From: Meconema thalassinum
Taxonomy: Eukaryota > Arthropoda > Insecta > Orthoptera > Tettigoniidae
Length of the DNA: 64,000 nucleotides
Direction: 5' to 3'
Assembly (NCBI GenBank): GCA_946902985.2
Contig: OX336388.2
Location: 286,852,526 to 286,916,525, forward strand
Part shown: positions 1 through 10,127 of the stretch, one piece after another
Position numbering within the stretch: the stretch's first letter is position 1
Layout of the letters: every line of letters begins with the position of its first letter
Position numbers and translations under genes: made by a program
Notes under the pieces: generated by a model
Databases searched by the model: none
Seen by the model: the letters and a program-made list of their open reading frames with translations, nothing else
Told to the model about the DNA's origin: nothing

Positions 1-2
1 CA

Positions 3-190
3 ATGACTACAACAAGGACTTCATACAGACAAAAGATCAACACCCATAAATTTGCACCCAAGAATCCATCCGAGAAAAGCTTGAAACTCCAAACCTCATG
101 GACACAAGAAAGACGGCAGGCCCACAGTGAAAGAATGAAGAAATTTTGGGCGAATAAGAAGTTCAAAAAGATGAATTCCAGTGTTATTTA
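3..190 (+). pseudogene. LINE-A non-LTR retrotransposon, C-terminal end
   Basis: About 60 codons remain open and end in a stop at 189-191. Near the C-terminus there is a W-T-x-E-R-R-x3-H-S-x-R-M-K-x-F-W-x3-K module that recurs in five other relics in this window (near 2515, 2840, 38.2, 38.9 and 57.8 kb), always downstream of reverse-transcriptase-like sequence where that survives. The frame is followed after about 35 bp by a TAA microsatellite, as expected for the 3' tail of this kind of LINE. The reverse transcriptase domain would lie left of the window. The clade (RTE-like or R4/Dong-like) cannot be fixed from this fragment. Confidence 0.6.
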
Positions 191-224
191 ATGGTTCCAC
201 GTGCTCCTTAGGGGCTGAACGAAT

Positions 225-255
<31 letters not shown>

Positions 256-260
256 TAATA
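225..260 (+). repeat. (TAA)n microsatellite, probable LINE-A 3' tail
   Basis: A run of ATA/TAA triplets with one C interruption directly follows the LINE-A reading frame. Its position suggests that it is the element's simple-sequence tail and not an independent microsatellite. Confidence 0.7.
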
Positions 261-1252
261 AAGCTATGTGTCCGTAGCTTAATGTGACTTAACATTTTGA
301 CAACATTTCAGTATTCCGGAGCTTAAAACAGCAATAACCCTATGTTAGAGGAAGCCACATGAACCATGTCATGTCCACAGTGAAGCAAAAACCGCAGTCC
401 TTGTCACAACGCCGCGCACTGAATGGACTAGCTTGTAAATGTGACCAACATTGGTTTGCATGTGTTGGATTTCAAATAAATGTAACAATTCAAGCCATGA
501 GCACTGCAAATATAATTAGAATGCTTCAATGTGATAGTACTGATGATGATGATGATAATTGGTGTTTTAAGGGGCCTAACATCTGGGATATCGGCCCCTA
601 ATGGTGTATGTGATAGTGAAAGATGAGATGAGAATGGAAACTATAACTAATACTAACTACAGACTTACAAACTAGAAGAAGAAATGGTAAACAAATAAAG
701 GATAAGGCAAATAAAGGACAGGAAGAAAAGAAATGCGCTTAGCCCTCGAAGAATGAGGATTGAGGGACTTGGAAGGAAGGAGAGCCATTGAAGGCAGATA
801 GGAAAGGGGAAACGGAGAGGGCCCGTCCCAAGGTCAGAGAAAAAACGGGACTAAACGGACCCAGGTCAGGAATCCCTCGGGGTTGCCAACTCCCAAACTC
901 ACCAGCCGTGAACACTTGAGGGTGTAGCACAATCCAGGGTGCACCAGAAGTGGTGGTACTACACACACCCGGCCTCCTTGAGGGCCTTGAGCAGAAGGCA
1001 GGAGATAATAGGAAAAGAAAAAGAAGGCTGAACCCTCGCAGAAGGAGAGTATCAGGAAAGATGAGAAAAGGGCCAATTAAGGCGGGAAATTGAAAGACTC
1101 ACTAGCCCTCGGATACCCTTATACCGTCGGGTCGGACTCATCTGGGGTCCCGTGGTCGCCAACCCACGTCCCACTAGTCGTGAGCCCTTTGGGGGGGAGG
1201 GGGGAGGTATGATAGTACTAGTAGAGTTTATGTTCTTGTGAAATTATATCAG
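261..1252. other. Unassigned stretch, probably old repeats
   Basis: No convincing gene. At 561-600 there is GGGGCCTAACATC followed by ATCGGCCCC, a complementary GGGGCC/GGCCCC pair that looks like part of a dispersed repeat. A (GAT)n run lies just before it at 540-556, like a retroelement tail. From about 700 to 1190 the sequence is purine-rich and then GC-richer, with a poly-G tract at 1190-1205. The open frames here are low-complexity and show no family resemblance. Confidence 0.35.
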
Positions 1253-1339
1253 AGGGATTGTGGCATTTTGGTCATCAGCCCCGTGTAATTGGGTGTGTGT
1301 TCTACTTTTCTCATAACCTGTGTGTCTGTGTTGACTGTA
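1253..1339 (-). mobile_element. SINE S8, 3' body fragment
   Basis: The block GGTCATCAGCCCC..GGGTGTGTGTTCTA..TAACCTGTG matches a segment at 47140-47235. In that copy the block continues into a tRNA-like head on the minus strand. Here the head is missing and the homology stops where a pogo-like terminus begins at 1340. Confidence 0.55.
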
Positions 1340-1920
1340 CAGTAAAACCTGCCTAAAGCGGAACGTATTTAGGTTTCCATTTTACAAAGGTTAGTGTTAA
1401 TAAGACAAAATTCACTGCAAGGAAATACGGTGTTATCGCAAAGGATTACAATGAAATAATAATTTTCAATATTGTTCTGTAAATAAAAAAGAAAATAGGT
1501 TCACAAGTATTACTCTGTATTTTCAACTTATGTACAAAAACATCAGTTTCTCTGCTCGTTTCTTTGTTTTCACAAATCTTTCAAAGTGCATTGTCACGAC
1601 TTCTTTACAAGAGAACGTTGTATGATCTCCTTTGCATCCTGCATTAACTCCAGGAGTTCTGGAACATTCTTGGAAACTGCAAATTTCTAAAGGTTGCTCA
1701 CAATAGATAGTGCTTCTCCAAAAGTGTGTTTATTAACTCTCTTTCGTTGTCTTCATCATCGCCGTCGTCCCTTTCTTCCATGGCTTCACACCTGCTGTTT
1801 TCGGCAAGAATATCTGCTGGTGCAAGTAAAGTTTTGCTCACAATTTAGTACTGTGCATAGCTCTGTGATATGGATAAGATAATCCGTCTTAGTCAGATTA
1901 TTTACGCCACAACAGTTCAG
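1340..1920. other. Possible pogo/Tigger-type terminus, otherwise unassigned
   Basis: The sequence CAGTAAAACCTGCCTAAAGC at 1340 has the look of a pogo/Tigger inverted-repeat end (CAGTARAACCT type). I found no matching opposite terminus before 2 kb, so only one end is visible. The rest is AT-rich with no recognisable protein. Confidence 0.3.
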
Positions 1921-1943
1921 TAATAATAACAATAATAATAATA

Positions 1944-2571
1944 TTGCAAAGAATGAAGACAGGATCGCTAAATTTCAGAAAGCATACCGACTTACATGGA
2001 ACCATTACAATAAAAACAGTATTTCCATCAATGCCAAATTACGACACAAATTACGCTTCAGAAACGACAGCAATCAAGGGGAGAACAAAAATCAAGGAAT
2101 CAGAAAAACAAGAGAGAAGAATTCTGAGAAAGATCTACGGGCCAGTTCAGAAAGAGGGAATGTGGATAAAGAGACCGACAATAGAACTGTACAAACAGAC
2201 AGACACGATTACAAACAACATAAGGGAAAGAAGGGCAAAATGTTATGGACACTTAGACTACATAGGATGGGAAAAAGGAGAATGTCTTTCTTTGGACATT
2301 TGGAACGGATGGAGAATCATCGACTTTCATATCGAATACACTCATCAATCTCTAAAAGAAAAATTCCTATTGTAAATGGTCGATGCAAGTTAAAAAGGAC
2401 CTAACAGAAGCTCGAATCAATCAAGTTCTGATTTGGGATAGGAACCTGTTCAGAAAGGCGGTTAAATCAACCAGTAATCTACACCCTTTAACATCTGTGA
2501 TGCCTCGCTCTCACTGCAAGTGGACGGAAGAAAGGAGAGCTGAGCATTCGTCAAGAATGAAGCTCTACTGA
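1944..2571 (+). pseudogene. LINE-A C-terminal reverse-transcriptase region
   Basis: Frameshifted remnant. The first part (about 2100-2200) carries the block E-R-R-I-L-R-K-I-Y-G-P-V, then W-x2-R-P-x2-E-L-Y, which is typical of the region after the fingers/palm of RTE-like LINEs. A shifted frame continues with F-F-G-H-L-x-R-M (about 2290-2320). A third frame (2383-2571) gives D-L-T-E-A-R-I and the W-T-E-E-R-R-x3-H-S-x-R-M-K module. At least two frameshifts make it non-functional. A TAA microsatellite sits just upstream at 1921-1941. Confidence 0.75.
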
Positions 2572-2639
2572 GAGACAAGAAAACAAGCATTACAGTGATC
2601 ATATGAGTGAAGAACATCGTGGTCAATTGTTGGCCGAAA

Positions 2640-2923
2640 CGACTCCAAAAAAAACATAGGATGACCGAAGAAAATTTTAATATGGTTACGAACAGTACAC
2701 TAAAACAAATTGGATAAAGGAAACCGTGGAAGACCTCAAGAAACTATACATCTCTACAGAAGACATGGCAGACAGCAGCACATACAGAGAAAAACTTAGA
2801 CAGCAGAAGTTTGAGCAAACTCCCAAAGAGAGACAACCAGTGGACGGAGGAGAAAAAGAGGAAGCATAGTGTGTATATGAGAGGTTTTTGGCAAAAAAGA
2901 AGACAGGGCCAGAATAAAACATG
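2640..2923 (+). pseudogene. LINE-A second C-terminal fragment
   Basis: In the frame of Q-W-T-E-E-K-K-R-K-H-S-x2-M-R-G-F-W (2838-2923, ending TGA) this repeats the LINE-A C-terminal module a second time, about 320 bp after the first. The preceding 180 bp encode a lysine-rich linker with one shift. It is either a second truncated insertion or a second copy of the module within one element. Confidence 0.55.
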
Positions 2924-2992
2924 AAAATCGATTGTGTTGTAACGCTCTCAGTATGGGGAATTAACGAATACATATATAAAAAAATTACGAGA

Positions 2993-4150
2993 CTTACAGT
3001 AGTCGCATATGATGTGTAACATCTGACATAGAAGAAACCTCACGTGAAATTGTTGATACACCGGTATTTTATACTATTATTGACACAAATATTAATCTAT
3101 TGTAAAAGGGAGTGTTTTACAGATATTCTAATTTATATATAATACGGAACTTATTTTATTAGATGATTTGTAGCTTCCACCAGCCCTAGCCTAAATAAAG
3201 AATACGATATGGATCAACTAGATCAATAGACGCGACACCGCTCATAACCTTAAATTCCTTATAAACAGGTCCTCTTGATTCACAGACCAACACGTAATTT
3301 CATATGGATTCTGTTAAAATGAATCATATTGATATGTTAAATATTGTTTAAAATGATAATCTGGTAGCAAAAATATCTACTCCGTCCGGTATTCGAGCCC
3401 GAGGTCTCTAGATTTACAGTCATAGGCGCTAACCCCACGGCTATTTCGACTACGCAAATATTGTGCACAAGATGGTGACTTATTTCCACGTTCCAATAAT
3501 ACTGCATTACGGAATTAAGTTTCATTTATATTTTGCTTGTTTCGATAATGTTCCTGCGTGAAATTGAGTTTAAAATGCCTTATGAATAGGCCCTCTTGTG
3601 AGTAAAGTCAATGTATTCAGCAATAGTTCATGAAGGCTTGCTCAATTCTCGTATAACCACAACGATTATATTATATTGATGACTGCATTACCGTTATGTG
3701 GGTTAATATTTGAATAGCCATTGTGCAGAAACATAATACCGGCAATGCCGACTACTTACAATGTTTGATATTAAGGCATTTTACCATTTAAATACTGATA
3801 CGAAGACTTCGAATATGTACCATGTCATTTGTTTCAATCACATGACACCAGAGTTCGCATGAGCGTTTACCGTTCAGTATGTCATATACATTCCACATTG
3901 CCGAGAGTACGTCATGGTATCAATTTCCAACACCGCGCGCTCATTGTTCCTCTTACCACTGCCAGCTGGATCCTTCGATCAAGTTGGCAGTGCGTCTTAC
4001 ACTTCCGTTCGATCCACCACTGCCAGCTAGCACACTTTGGAAGTGTTCCAGCTGGTGCCACCTCGATCGTTCCGATCCACTTCCGTCCCATTTTTCAAAA
4101 TCACTCCCACAAAAATATCCAGCAACCGAGTGGAAAGATGTTACACATCA
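2993..4150. mobile_element. M1 inverted-repeat element, copy A
   Basis: The element begins with CTTACAGTAGTCGCATA and carries the perfect 15-bp inverted pair TGATGTGTAACATCT (3010-3024) and AGATGTTACACATCA (4136-4150). The interior matches copies at 25740, 28443 and 42284 and a reversed fragment at 13754. It contains a minus-strand tRNA-like block (about 3375-3465) with a B-box-like GGGCTCGAATACC and an A-box-like TAGCCGTGGGGTTAGCGC. Towards the right end lie GCCAGCT and GATCGAT motifs that form a minisatellite in copy B. No transposase is present, so it is non-autonomous. No target duplication could be read with confidence. Confidence 0.75.
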
Positions 4151-4758
4151 AAAATGCAAATAAAAGCCATACGAAGCAGCCAACATTTTTCACCAAAACC
4201 TGGTCATGAAGTACAGATATTTACAACCTCCCCACTGGAAAGAATTTCCAGTTGCTGTACTAGAAAATGCTAACAGAGGCCGTCAATAAGAGGAGATCAC
4301 GTATTATTGCTGGCAAGTGTGCCATTTGTAAACCCACCACTGTGATGTGGGTTGCATACCACCTGCAGCTACATCACTGCACGCAGGTTACGACATTTGA
4401 TCTGTAAACGTTACGGAATTCAATTCTATTCATGGTATCTCATCCATTAAGATGCGGAATGTTACACAAATGAAGCGATTATTTCTTGTTTCGTAAGCAT
4501 GACGTTTTCTCTGTATTAGTCACTGACTACTAATCCACATATAAGTAAGGGGGTCGTGTCTCTTTGTCACACGAGAGGCAGCATGCTTCCAGCTCCGAGC
4601 TTCATCGCCGTCGTCTGCGTGGCAGGTACAGTGATATCTCAATATCAGCAGCGTTAACCCGCGAGGACTGGCGCCTGGGTATTTTACACCCGAGCATTAA
4701 ATAATGTTCTATATTATAGTTTTGGTTATCCCTTACTTATTTCCTGTCGCTTATTGTA
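4151..4758. other. No gene recognised
   Basis: This is moderately AT-rich unique-looking sequence with no domain, RNA or repeat boundary that I can support. Confidence 0.5.
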
Positions 4759-4760
4759 TA

Positions 4761-5621
4761 AGGTGCGTTCAAAATGTAACGAGCCAGAGGCATAGTTACA
4801 GAAACCAGTACCTGTATGTCAAAAGTATTGGGCCTGGCTGTTGAGGCACTTGTCCCACTGTGACACGAGACGGTGTATGGCTGTCTCATAAAATTCCCTG
4901 GACTGCGATGTGAACCAGTTCCGCACGTACAGCTGGACGTCGGCGTCCGAGGTTAATAGTTGGCCCCGCAGAGCCCTTTTCAGGGAACCAAACATGGCGT
5001 AATCACAGGGAGAGAGGTCTGGACTGTATGGAGGGTGGCCGAGAACCTCACATTTGAATTTCTGCAGGAGTGCCGCGACTGTGTTGGCCGTATGAGGTCG
5101 CGCATTGTCGTGGAGCGACCACGGCGGCTATGGCGTTCACTGTCACTCGGCGGTCCTGGGTGATGAGTGCATCAACCAGTTGGACGTTGTCATCGGTAAT
5201 TCCGGGGTGTGCCCCAGACCGGGCATCATCGGATAACGACACCCGTCCTTCCCTGAAGCGCTTGTGCCACGCCTTGACCCTTGCAAGGGACATGCAGTGT
5301 TCGCCGTACACTTGTGACATTCGGCGATGAATGTCCGTTCCCCCTACTCCTTCCGCTGTCAGAAACCGAACAACACCTGCTTGCTCTTCGGTTGACGCCT
5401 TCATGTCACTGTTTGCAATGCGACTGGCAGCGTTGGACGATTGATGCATGTTGCTGCTCGCTTTGTATCGTCACGTAACGTGCACGCGTGCCCTCTAGCG
5501 ACGGGCTGTGACCTTCCACGCACTGGTCCGAACCACACCTCGCTACACACGCCACGATTAGCCGATGTCTTTACCAGTTTGCGCATTCTAGCCTCCGGCT
5601 CGTTACTTTTTGAACGCACCT
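4761..5621 (-). mobile_element. mariner element, internally deleted
   Basis: Inverted repeats of 31 bp with two mismatches bound the element: it starts AGGTGCGTTCAAAATGTAAC and ends with the complement GTTACTTTTTGAACGCACCT. A TA lies on each side (4759-4760 and 5622-5623), the expected mariner target duplication. At 861 bp it is shorter than the roughly 1.3 kb of complete mariners, which agrees with the internal deletion seen in the transposase. Confidence 0.92.
4830..5449 (-). pseudogene. mariner transposase relic, central deletion
   Basis: The N-terminal part (5150-5449) has the mariner helix-turn-helix domain with I-H-R-R-M-x2-V-Y-G-E-H-C, the W-H-K-R-F-R-E-G-R block, and D-D-A-R-S-G. After V-N-A-I-A-A-V-V the frame jumps straight to H-D-N-A-R-P-H-T-A (about 5095-5125). 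The linker and the first catalytic aspartate are therefore missing. A shifted frame continues with H-P-P-Y-S-P-D-L-S-P-C-D-Y, which holds the third acidic residue of a D,D34D enzyme, and ends near V-S-Q-W-D-K-C-L. It cannot be active. Confidence 0.9.
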
Positions 5622-5623
5622 TA

Positions 5624-5980
5624 TTCCTTCCTTCCTAGTCTTGAAATTCACCCTGCAAAAGAAACATGTCCATAGCTTTTTGAACACTCAAGTTATTTCT
5701 ATATTATTTACGGTCGGGTCAGTTTTACCCATGGCGCAAATCATCGCGTGGCAATTTTCGGCTTACGTTAGTCGGGCCAATCTGTAAATATAAGGGGGTG
5801 AATCCAACTATTTCGGTGCAGCACAATCACAGAGCTCACGTTGATCCATGTTTAGGGTCTAGGGACACCATGGTCATCAGCTCCTTTGTTAAAAAAATCG
5901 AGACGACTGCTTTACCGCCATTATCAAGGTCAATTGTACTGTTAGGAAAATTATCGTCATCTTTCTGCTTGTTAAATGCG
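5624..5980. other. No gene recognised
   Basis: Short AT-rich spacer between the mariner and element G2. A small open frame at 5798 shows no family resemblance. Confidence 0.5.
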
Positions 5981-6529
5981 AACAAGATGTTCAGGAAAGA
6001 ACAAATAGCCTACTTTCTCCTAAATGTATGGGTATAGTTATAACTAGAGACGGGAATTTGCCTATTTGCCTATTTTATTCCTATGTTTAGAAACGTAGGC
6101 TTTCGAGATATAAATACGTTTTAGGTTCTTTTAGGCTAGATTTCGTTGGTTTTATTGTGCCTATAAATGCCTATTTCAAGGGTTAGTGCCTATTTGGAGT
6201 ATAATTGCCTATTTGATGTATTTTGACTGTATTTTAAATTGTATTATATTGCAGCTGGTGTGCTCGACAGAATTATATTCTCATTTCTCAATATGTGTTT
6301 ACACCACGAACAAGAATGGGAATTCTCGGAAGTCACCAGAAATAGCGCTTGGAAAATTTCCATCAGAAGAAACAAGGAACAATTTGACCTCGAAGCCTTC
6401 AACCCCTCCAACCTCGCAAGACACATGCGAGAACCAATCAACGTCGAATTATGTTACACAACCCGTATCCCCTACCTCCCTCTCGATGCGAACTGTGTAA
6501 GCGTAAGCTTTATCTTCACTTTAGATTCA

Positions 6530-6749
6530 TAATATAATGTTATTGGTTTTACGTCCCTTTTAACTACACTGGCTTTTAGAGACGCCGGGGTGCCGGAATT
6601 TTGCCCCGAAGGGGATCTTTAACGTGCCAGTAAATCTACGGACACGGCTCCCTCGCATTTGCGCACCCTCAAATGCCAGCTGACTGCGCCAGGATACGAA
6701 CCTGCAACCTTGGGCTCAGCAAGCGAGAACGTTACCCCTGAGCCACGCA
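6530..6749 (-). mobile_element. SINE S5 copy 1
   Basis: A tRNA-derived SINE on the minus strand with an A-box-like TGGCTCAGGGGTAACG and a B-box-like GGTTCGTATCC, followed by a conserved body around GATCTTTAACGTGCCAG. It is flanked by the 14-bp direct repeat TCACTTTAGATTCA (6516-6529 and 6750-6763). A second copy lies at 34660-34898. The duplication shows that it inserted into the hAT element. Confidence 0.88.
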
Positions 6750-7385
6750 TCACTTTAGATTCAGAACTTTGTGTGATTTATTGCGAAGAACAAGCGTGTC
6801 CGTGGCAATGCCGAAAGGTACATTATCGAAGTCTTACTGGCTGAAGCAATGAATCACAGGGGATACCAATTTCACTACCGATGGAAGAGTAGTCTTCTGC
6901 CAAGCTTGCTGTAAAGAGTTAATTCGTTTGTTTCTTTTGTTTATGTGATTGAGAAGTACGATCGCATTTCATTGTAGCATTTATAGGCCTATTTATGTAT
7001 GTATTGTGGCAAGTTGTTTTGTTGCAATGCTGTATTAGACATGAACTCTCAATAATTTATATATAAAATGTAAATAATCATTTAATTACTGAACGAGGAG
7101 TTAAAACGCTGGTGGTCTCTTGTCCAAGAGTGGATGAAAATTAAAAATCGGTATTTTGAACTCTGACTCATTTCCTGTGAAAATAGAGATTTACAACTTA
7201 AATGCAATTTTTTGAAAAAGTCGCGACTAACTTTCACCAGCGCTATGTGTGGCTCTAGTCTGGGGGAGCGTTAAGCTCCCAGGTTAGGGCCGCGAAGCTG
7301 CCAACAAGCCTCTAGCAACCCCTCTAGAGTCTTGCTAAATTGTGGCAAAAAGTAAGGTTACGGGCGAATACCACAATTTCAAATT

Positions 7386-7823
7386 ATGCGGTTTTCTAAT
7401 TTTCAACGAGGATTGCAGTCTTGTGGGTATACATCATGCAGGATCTATTGCAGGCAACAGACAATAGAGAAGAGTGGAATACCCCAGATGGAATCATGTA
7501 GGATTGTTGAAGTAGTCAGGGGAAGTTTGGAAGGAACCTCTGAGAAGATAGCCGCTGTCAGGGAAAAGTTTGATAGGGTCCTGCAGAGGAATACAGGATA
7601 GGAAGCAGTGGTAAAGGTAGCCAGTGTGCTACGAGGTGAGGTAGATGAAGCAATTGACCTAAAAGCAGATGCCGTGGCTTCGTTTAAGTTTTGCCCAATC
7701 ATTTCATGTGATGTTGAGAGATCTTTCTCTCAATATAAAAACATTCTTCATGACAGGAGAACAAACTTATTACCAGAAAACATTGAAAATTTGCTTGTTG
7801 TTAATTCATATTATAGTAATTAA
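7386..7823 (+). pseudogene. hAT transposase, C-terminal dimerisation region
   Basis: The 3' part of a hAT transposase. The hallmark I-I-S-C-D-V-E-R-S-F-S-Q-Y-K followed by D-R-R-T-N-L and E-N-I-E-N-L-L-V lies at about 7700-7803. It is read in the same frame as an upstream stretch from 7386, separated by a TAG at 7599-7601. The catalytic core is largely missing or unreadable after the SINE insertion and deletions, so no active enzyme is encoded. The frame ends at a natural stop about 150 bp before the right terminus. Confidence 0.85.
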
Positions 7824-9371
7824 ATATGTTATTAAATTATAAGAAATATTCTCATGCCTATTTTGTCGCCTATTTTACACGTTAGTGCCTATTTACATGC
7901 CTATTTTGGCTATTTTAAGAGCCTATATGCCTGCCTATTTTAACTGTTTTTAGTGCCTATAATTCTCGTCTCTAGTTATAACTCTTTGTCCTTATCACCT
8001 CCTATCTTCTTCCTATTCGAAATGCAAATTGGCACACTGGATTTGTAGCAGCGGCGTTCAAACCATAGTTTATAATTTACCCCAGTATTTTGCAATTTCG
8101 TCAGCAAACACTCCAAACAACGTAGGAATTCAGTAAATTAACACCAACTACTAACAATAATTGAAACTTCGTTGGTCTAAACGTATCACGGGGAGAAACA
8201 CAGTTAATATACCTACTGCACACCTAATTTTTAATCGTGCCTATACTTGGCAGTGCGCTCTATCGGCAAAAGGAGGCCATTTTCAATAACACCGCCAGCA
8301 TGGGTTCACTAACTGGCCGGTATAGAGAACAGCTCGCATCTAGTAGGCAGTGGATAGCTCCCGCATACCGTAGTTCAACTACTTGCTGGTAGATGCTACT
8401 CATGCAGATCCATTGGAAAACTTTGTTTTAAATAAATATATATTTTCCATTGCAAAATGCACAATATAACGCTCAATTGTATAACGCCTCAGTACTCAAA
8501 AAACAATTCATATAAAAAAATCAAGCAAAACATTACAACTCTGTTAGGATTAGAACCCCAGCCGGCCGGGTGAGAGACCGACGCTGTAACCATAGACCTA
8601 ATTATGTCCTCCCAAGTTCAATGTTATTAAGATACAACGTCTTAGCAAATAATGACTTATACTAAACGATTTCTTCACTGGAGTATATTTCAAACAAAGT
8701 CCATTTCATACAAAGTTCCTATTATTTACAATATATTTGTAGGCTATGTTGCATGCAACATACTCAAATTAGTGAAATCTAGGCCAGAACGAGAGATCAG
8801 CTGCCATCTTGTCTGCAACCGAGATGGCTCAGCTTTATAAGCCACTTCTGCACTATAATATTACAATATAAACTTTGATTTCCGAAAGGGCCACGTCCTT
8901 TAGAACAGTTTAAACGATTCTCGGTTCGATAATCGGAACCGGTGGGTCCCATGTTATGGATTATAACATTTGCATTATTCACACGGCCGCCATCTTGCAA
9001 TGGTACGGCTGATGACCTTGTCGTTTGGGCACAAGACGCGTGCCATATGAAGGTATTTTGTTACCAAATTTGGTAAAGATCCGATGATTAGAATGGTCGT
9101 AATTTAATTTTAAGTTTTGACCATTTGAGTGGCCACCATTACGTTTTGGTAAAGATGGCGGCAATATAAAACATGACACTGAGGTTCCCTTTGCTAGTGG
9201 TACCTCCATAGCAAATTTCGTTCAATTCGGATTCAACGGTGTTTGAATTGATAGGGGGGGGGGGGACAGACAAGCAGAGTACACATACTCACACAGACAG
9301 ACACACAATTTTTGGCCCTGTGTAGATCTCATAAGTCTACTTTCATTTTTTGCAAAAATCGAAAGTAGGCT

Positions 9372-9790
9372 AAAAATATAAACGATCCTCATTTTATATT
9401 GGGAATAGTTCATAGGAAGACACCAGGTGTAAAATTACTTCATTAAAATTCGTACGAATATTTTCACGCCAGGTCTTAAGGGGTAATAGAATAGTTGACA
9501 GGGACAAGGGATATCTAGGTTTTACCAAGCTGAACTGCTCTTGTTCCCCCGAGTCCACTCAAGGCGAGGCGTCTAAACGCTTTGATCATCGCTGTTTATA
9601 ATTCTCAAGCCATGCTGTTGGTAGAATTGGGAACACTGAGTTGAGTCCTTAAGTTCTGTAAACATGTAGGACCACATGCTAAGTTTTATCCATAAATATC
9701 GGTTGACAGCATCTAAAAGCAGTTCGTGCTAACTATTTCAACACCCGTGAAATTCCTCGTGGTAAATCAGACCTGCTGAAAATTGTAGAA
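9372..9790 (+). other. Possible leader exon upstream of the THAP start
   Basis: The sequence ending TTGTAGAA at 9790 is followed by GTAAGTATTT, a strong splice-donor consensus. About 96 bp later a pyrimidine-rich acceptor precedes an ATG. If real, this is an untranslated first exon. Its start cannot be placed and no TATA box is clear. Confidence 0.35.
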
Positions 9791-9886
9791 GTAAGTATTT
9801 CCCGTATTTAGTTGCATGTGTAACCAATACCTGCTAATGAATTTAACCAACAAATTCTTCACTAATATTTCATTAAACTATTTCAG

Positions 9887-9970
9887 ATGCCTAGGACGTG
9901 TTCTGTGCCTGACTGTAAGTCAAATTATGGCACCGCTATTAAACTAACTGGCTATATCACTACGTTTTGA
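9887..9970 (+). pseudogene. THAP zinc-finger N-terminus, truncated
   Basis: The ATG directly follows an acceptor (ATTTCAG at 9880-9886), giving an intron of 96 bp with the donor at 9791. The 27 codons read M-P-R-T-C-S-V-P-D-C-K-S-N-Y..., the start of a THAP C2CH zinc finger. C5 and C10 are the first two metal ligands and a G-Y-I-T-T-F segment stands where the family usually has a V-x-F-x-F-P region. A TGA follows at 9968-9970, so the second C-x2-H pair is lost. It could be a relic of a host THAP gene or of a P-element-like transposon, whose proteins also begin with THAP. Confidence 0.6.
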
Positions 9971-10127
9971 TCAGTACAGCGAAGTGGACTTTCTGTGCCT
10001 GGTAATGGTAGTGTTGGTATATGTCTTCATGGGGCCTCTATATTCCAGTGCATTATGAACTGTACTCAGTTGGCAAGTGCCTTTAGGTAGATTTCATTGG
10101 AAAGCTATCTATTTTTCGCCTATTTTC

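Larger units (their letters stand above)
6045..7974 (+). mobile_element. hAT transposon with 8-bp target duplication
   Basis: The termini are inverted: TAGAGACGGGAATT at the left and ATTCTCGTCTCTA at the right, flanked by a perfect 8-bp duplication GTTATAAC (6037-6044 and 7975-7982). Both subterminal zones are packed with GCCTATTT/TGCCTAT repeats, a common hAT feature and a likely site of transposase binding. A zinc-finger-like T-D-G-R-V-V-F-C-Q-A-C-C-K-E patch (about 6870-6925) and the dimerisation domain near the right end remain of the transposase. An S5 SINE is inserted at 6530-6749. The element sits inside a G2 element. Confidence 0.9.
5981..9371 (-). mobile_element. G2 element, copy a (HINE-like), split by a hAT
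   Basis: On the minus strand the element starts with AGCCTACTTTCGATTTTTGC, has a GTGTGTCT-rich tract and poly-C at 9256-9300, and continues through ATGGCGGC-containing blocks. It ends with GAAAGTAGGCT, a TGTTC-loop-GAACA-type hairpin and CTTGTT at 5981. A tRNA-like block lies about 770 bp from its 5' end (8535-8605, B-box-like GGGTTCTAATCC). A hAT element occupies 6045-7974. Without that insertion the copy is about 1.46 kb. It has no coding capacity of its own. Confidence 0.75.

Noticed and set aside
5798..6037. 79-codon frame
   Set aside because: It runs into the G2 3' end and has no recognisable domain.
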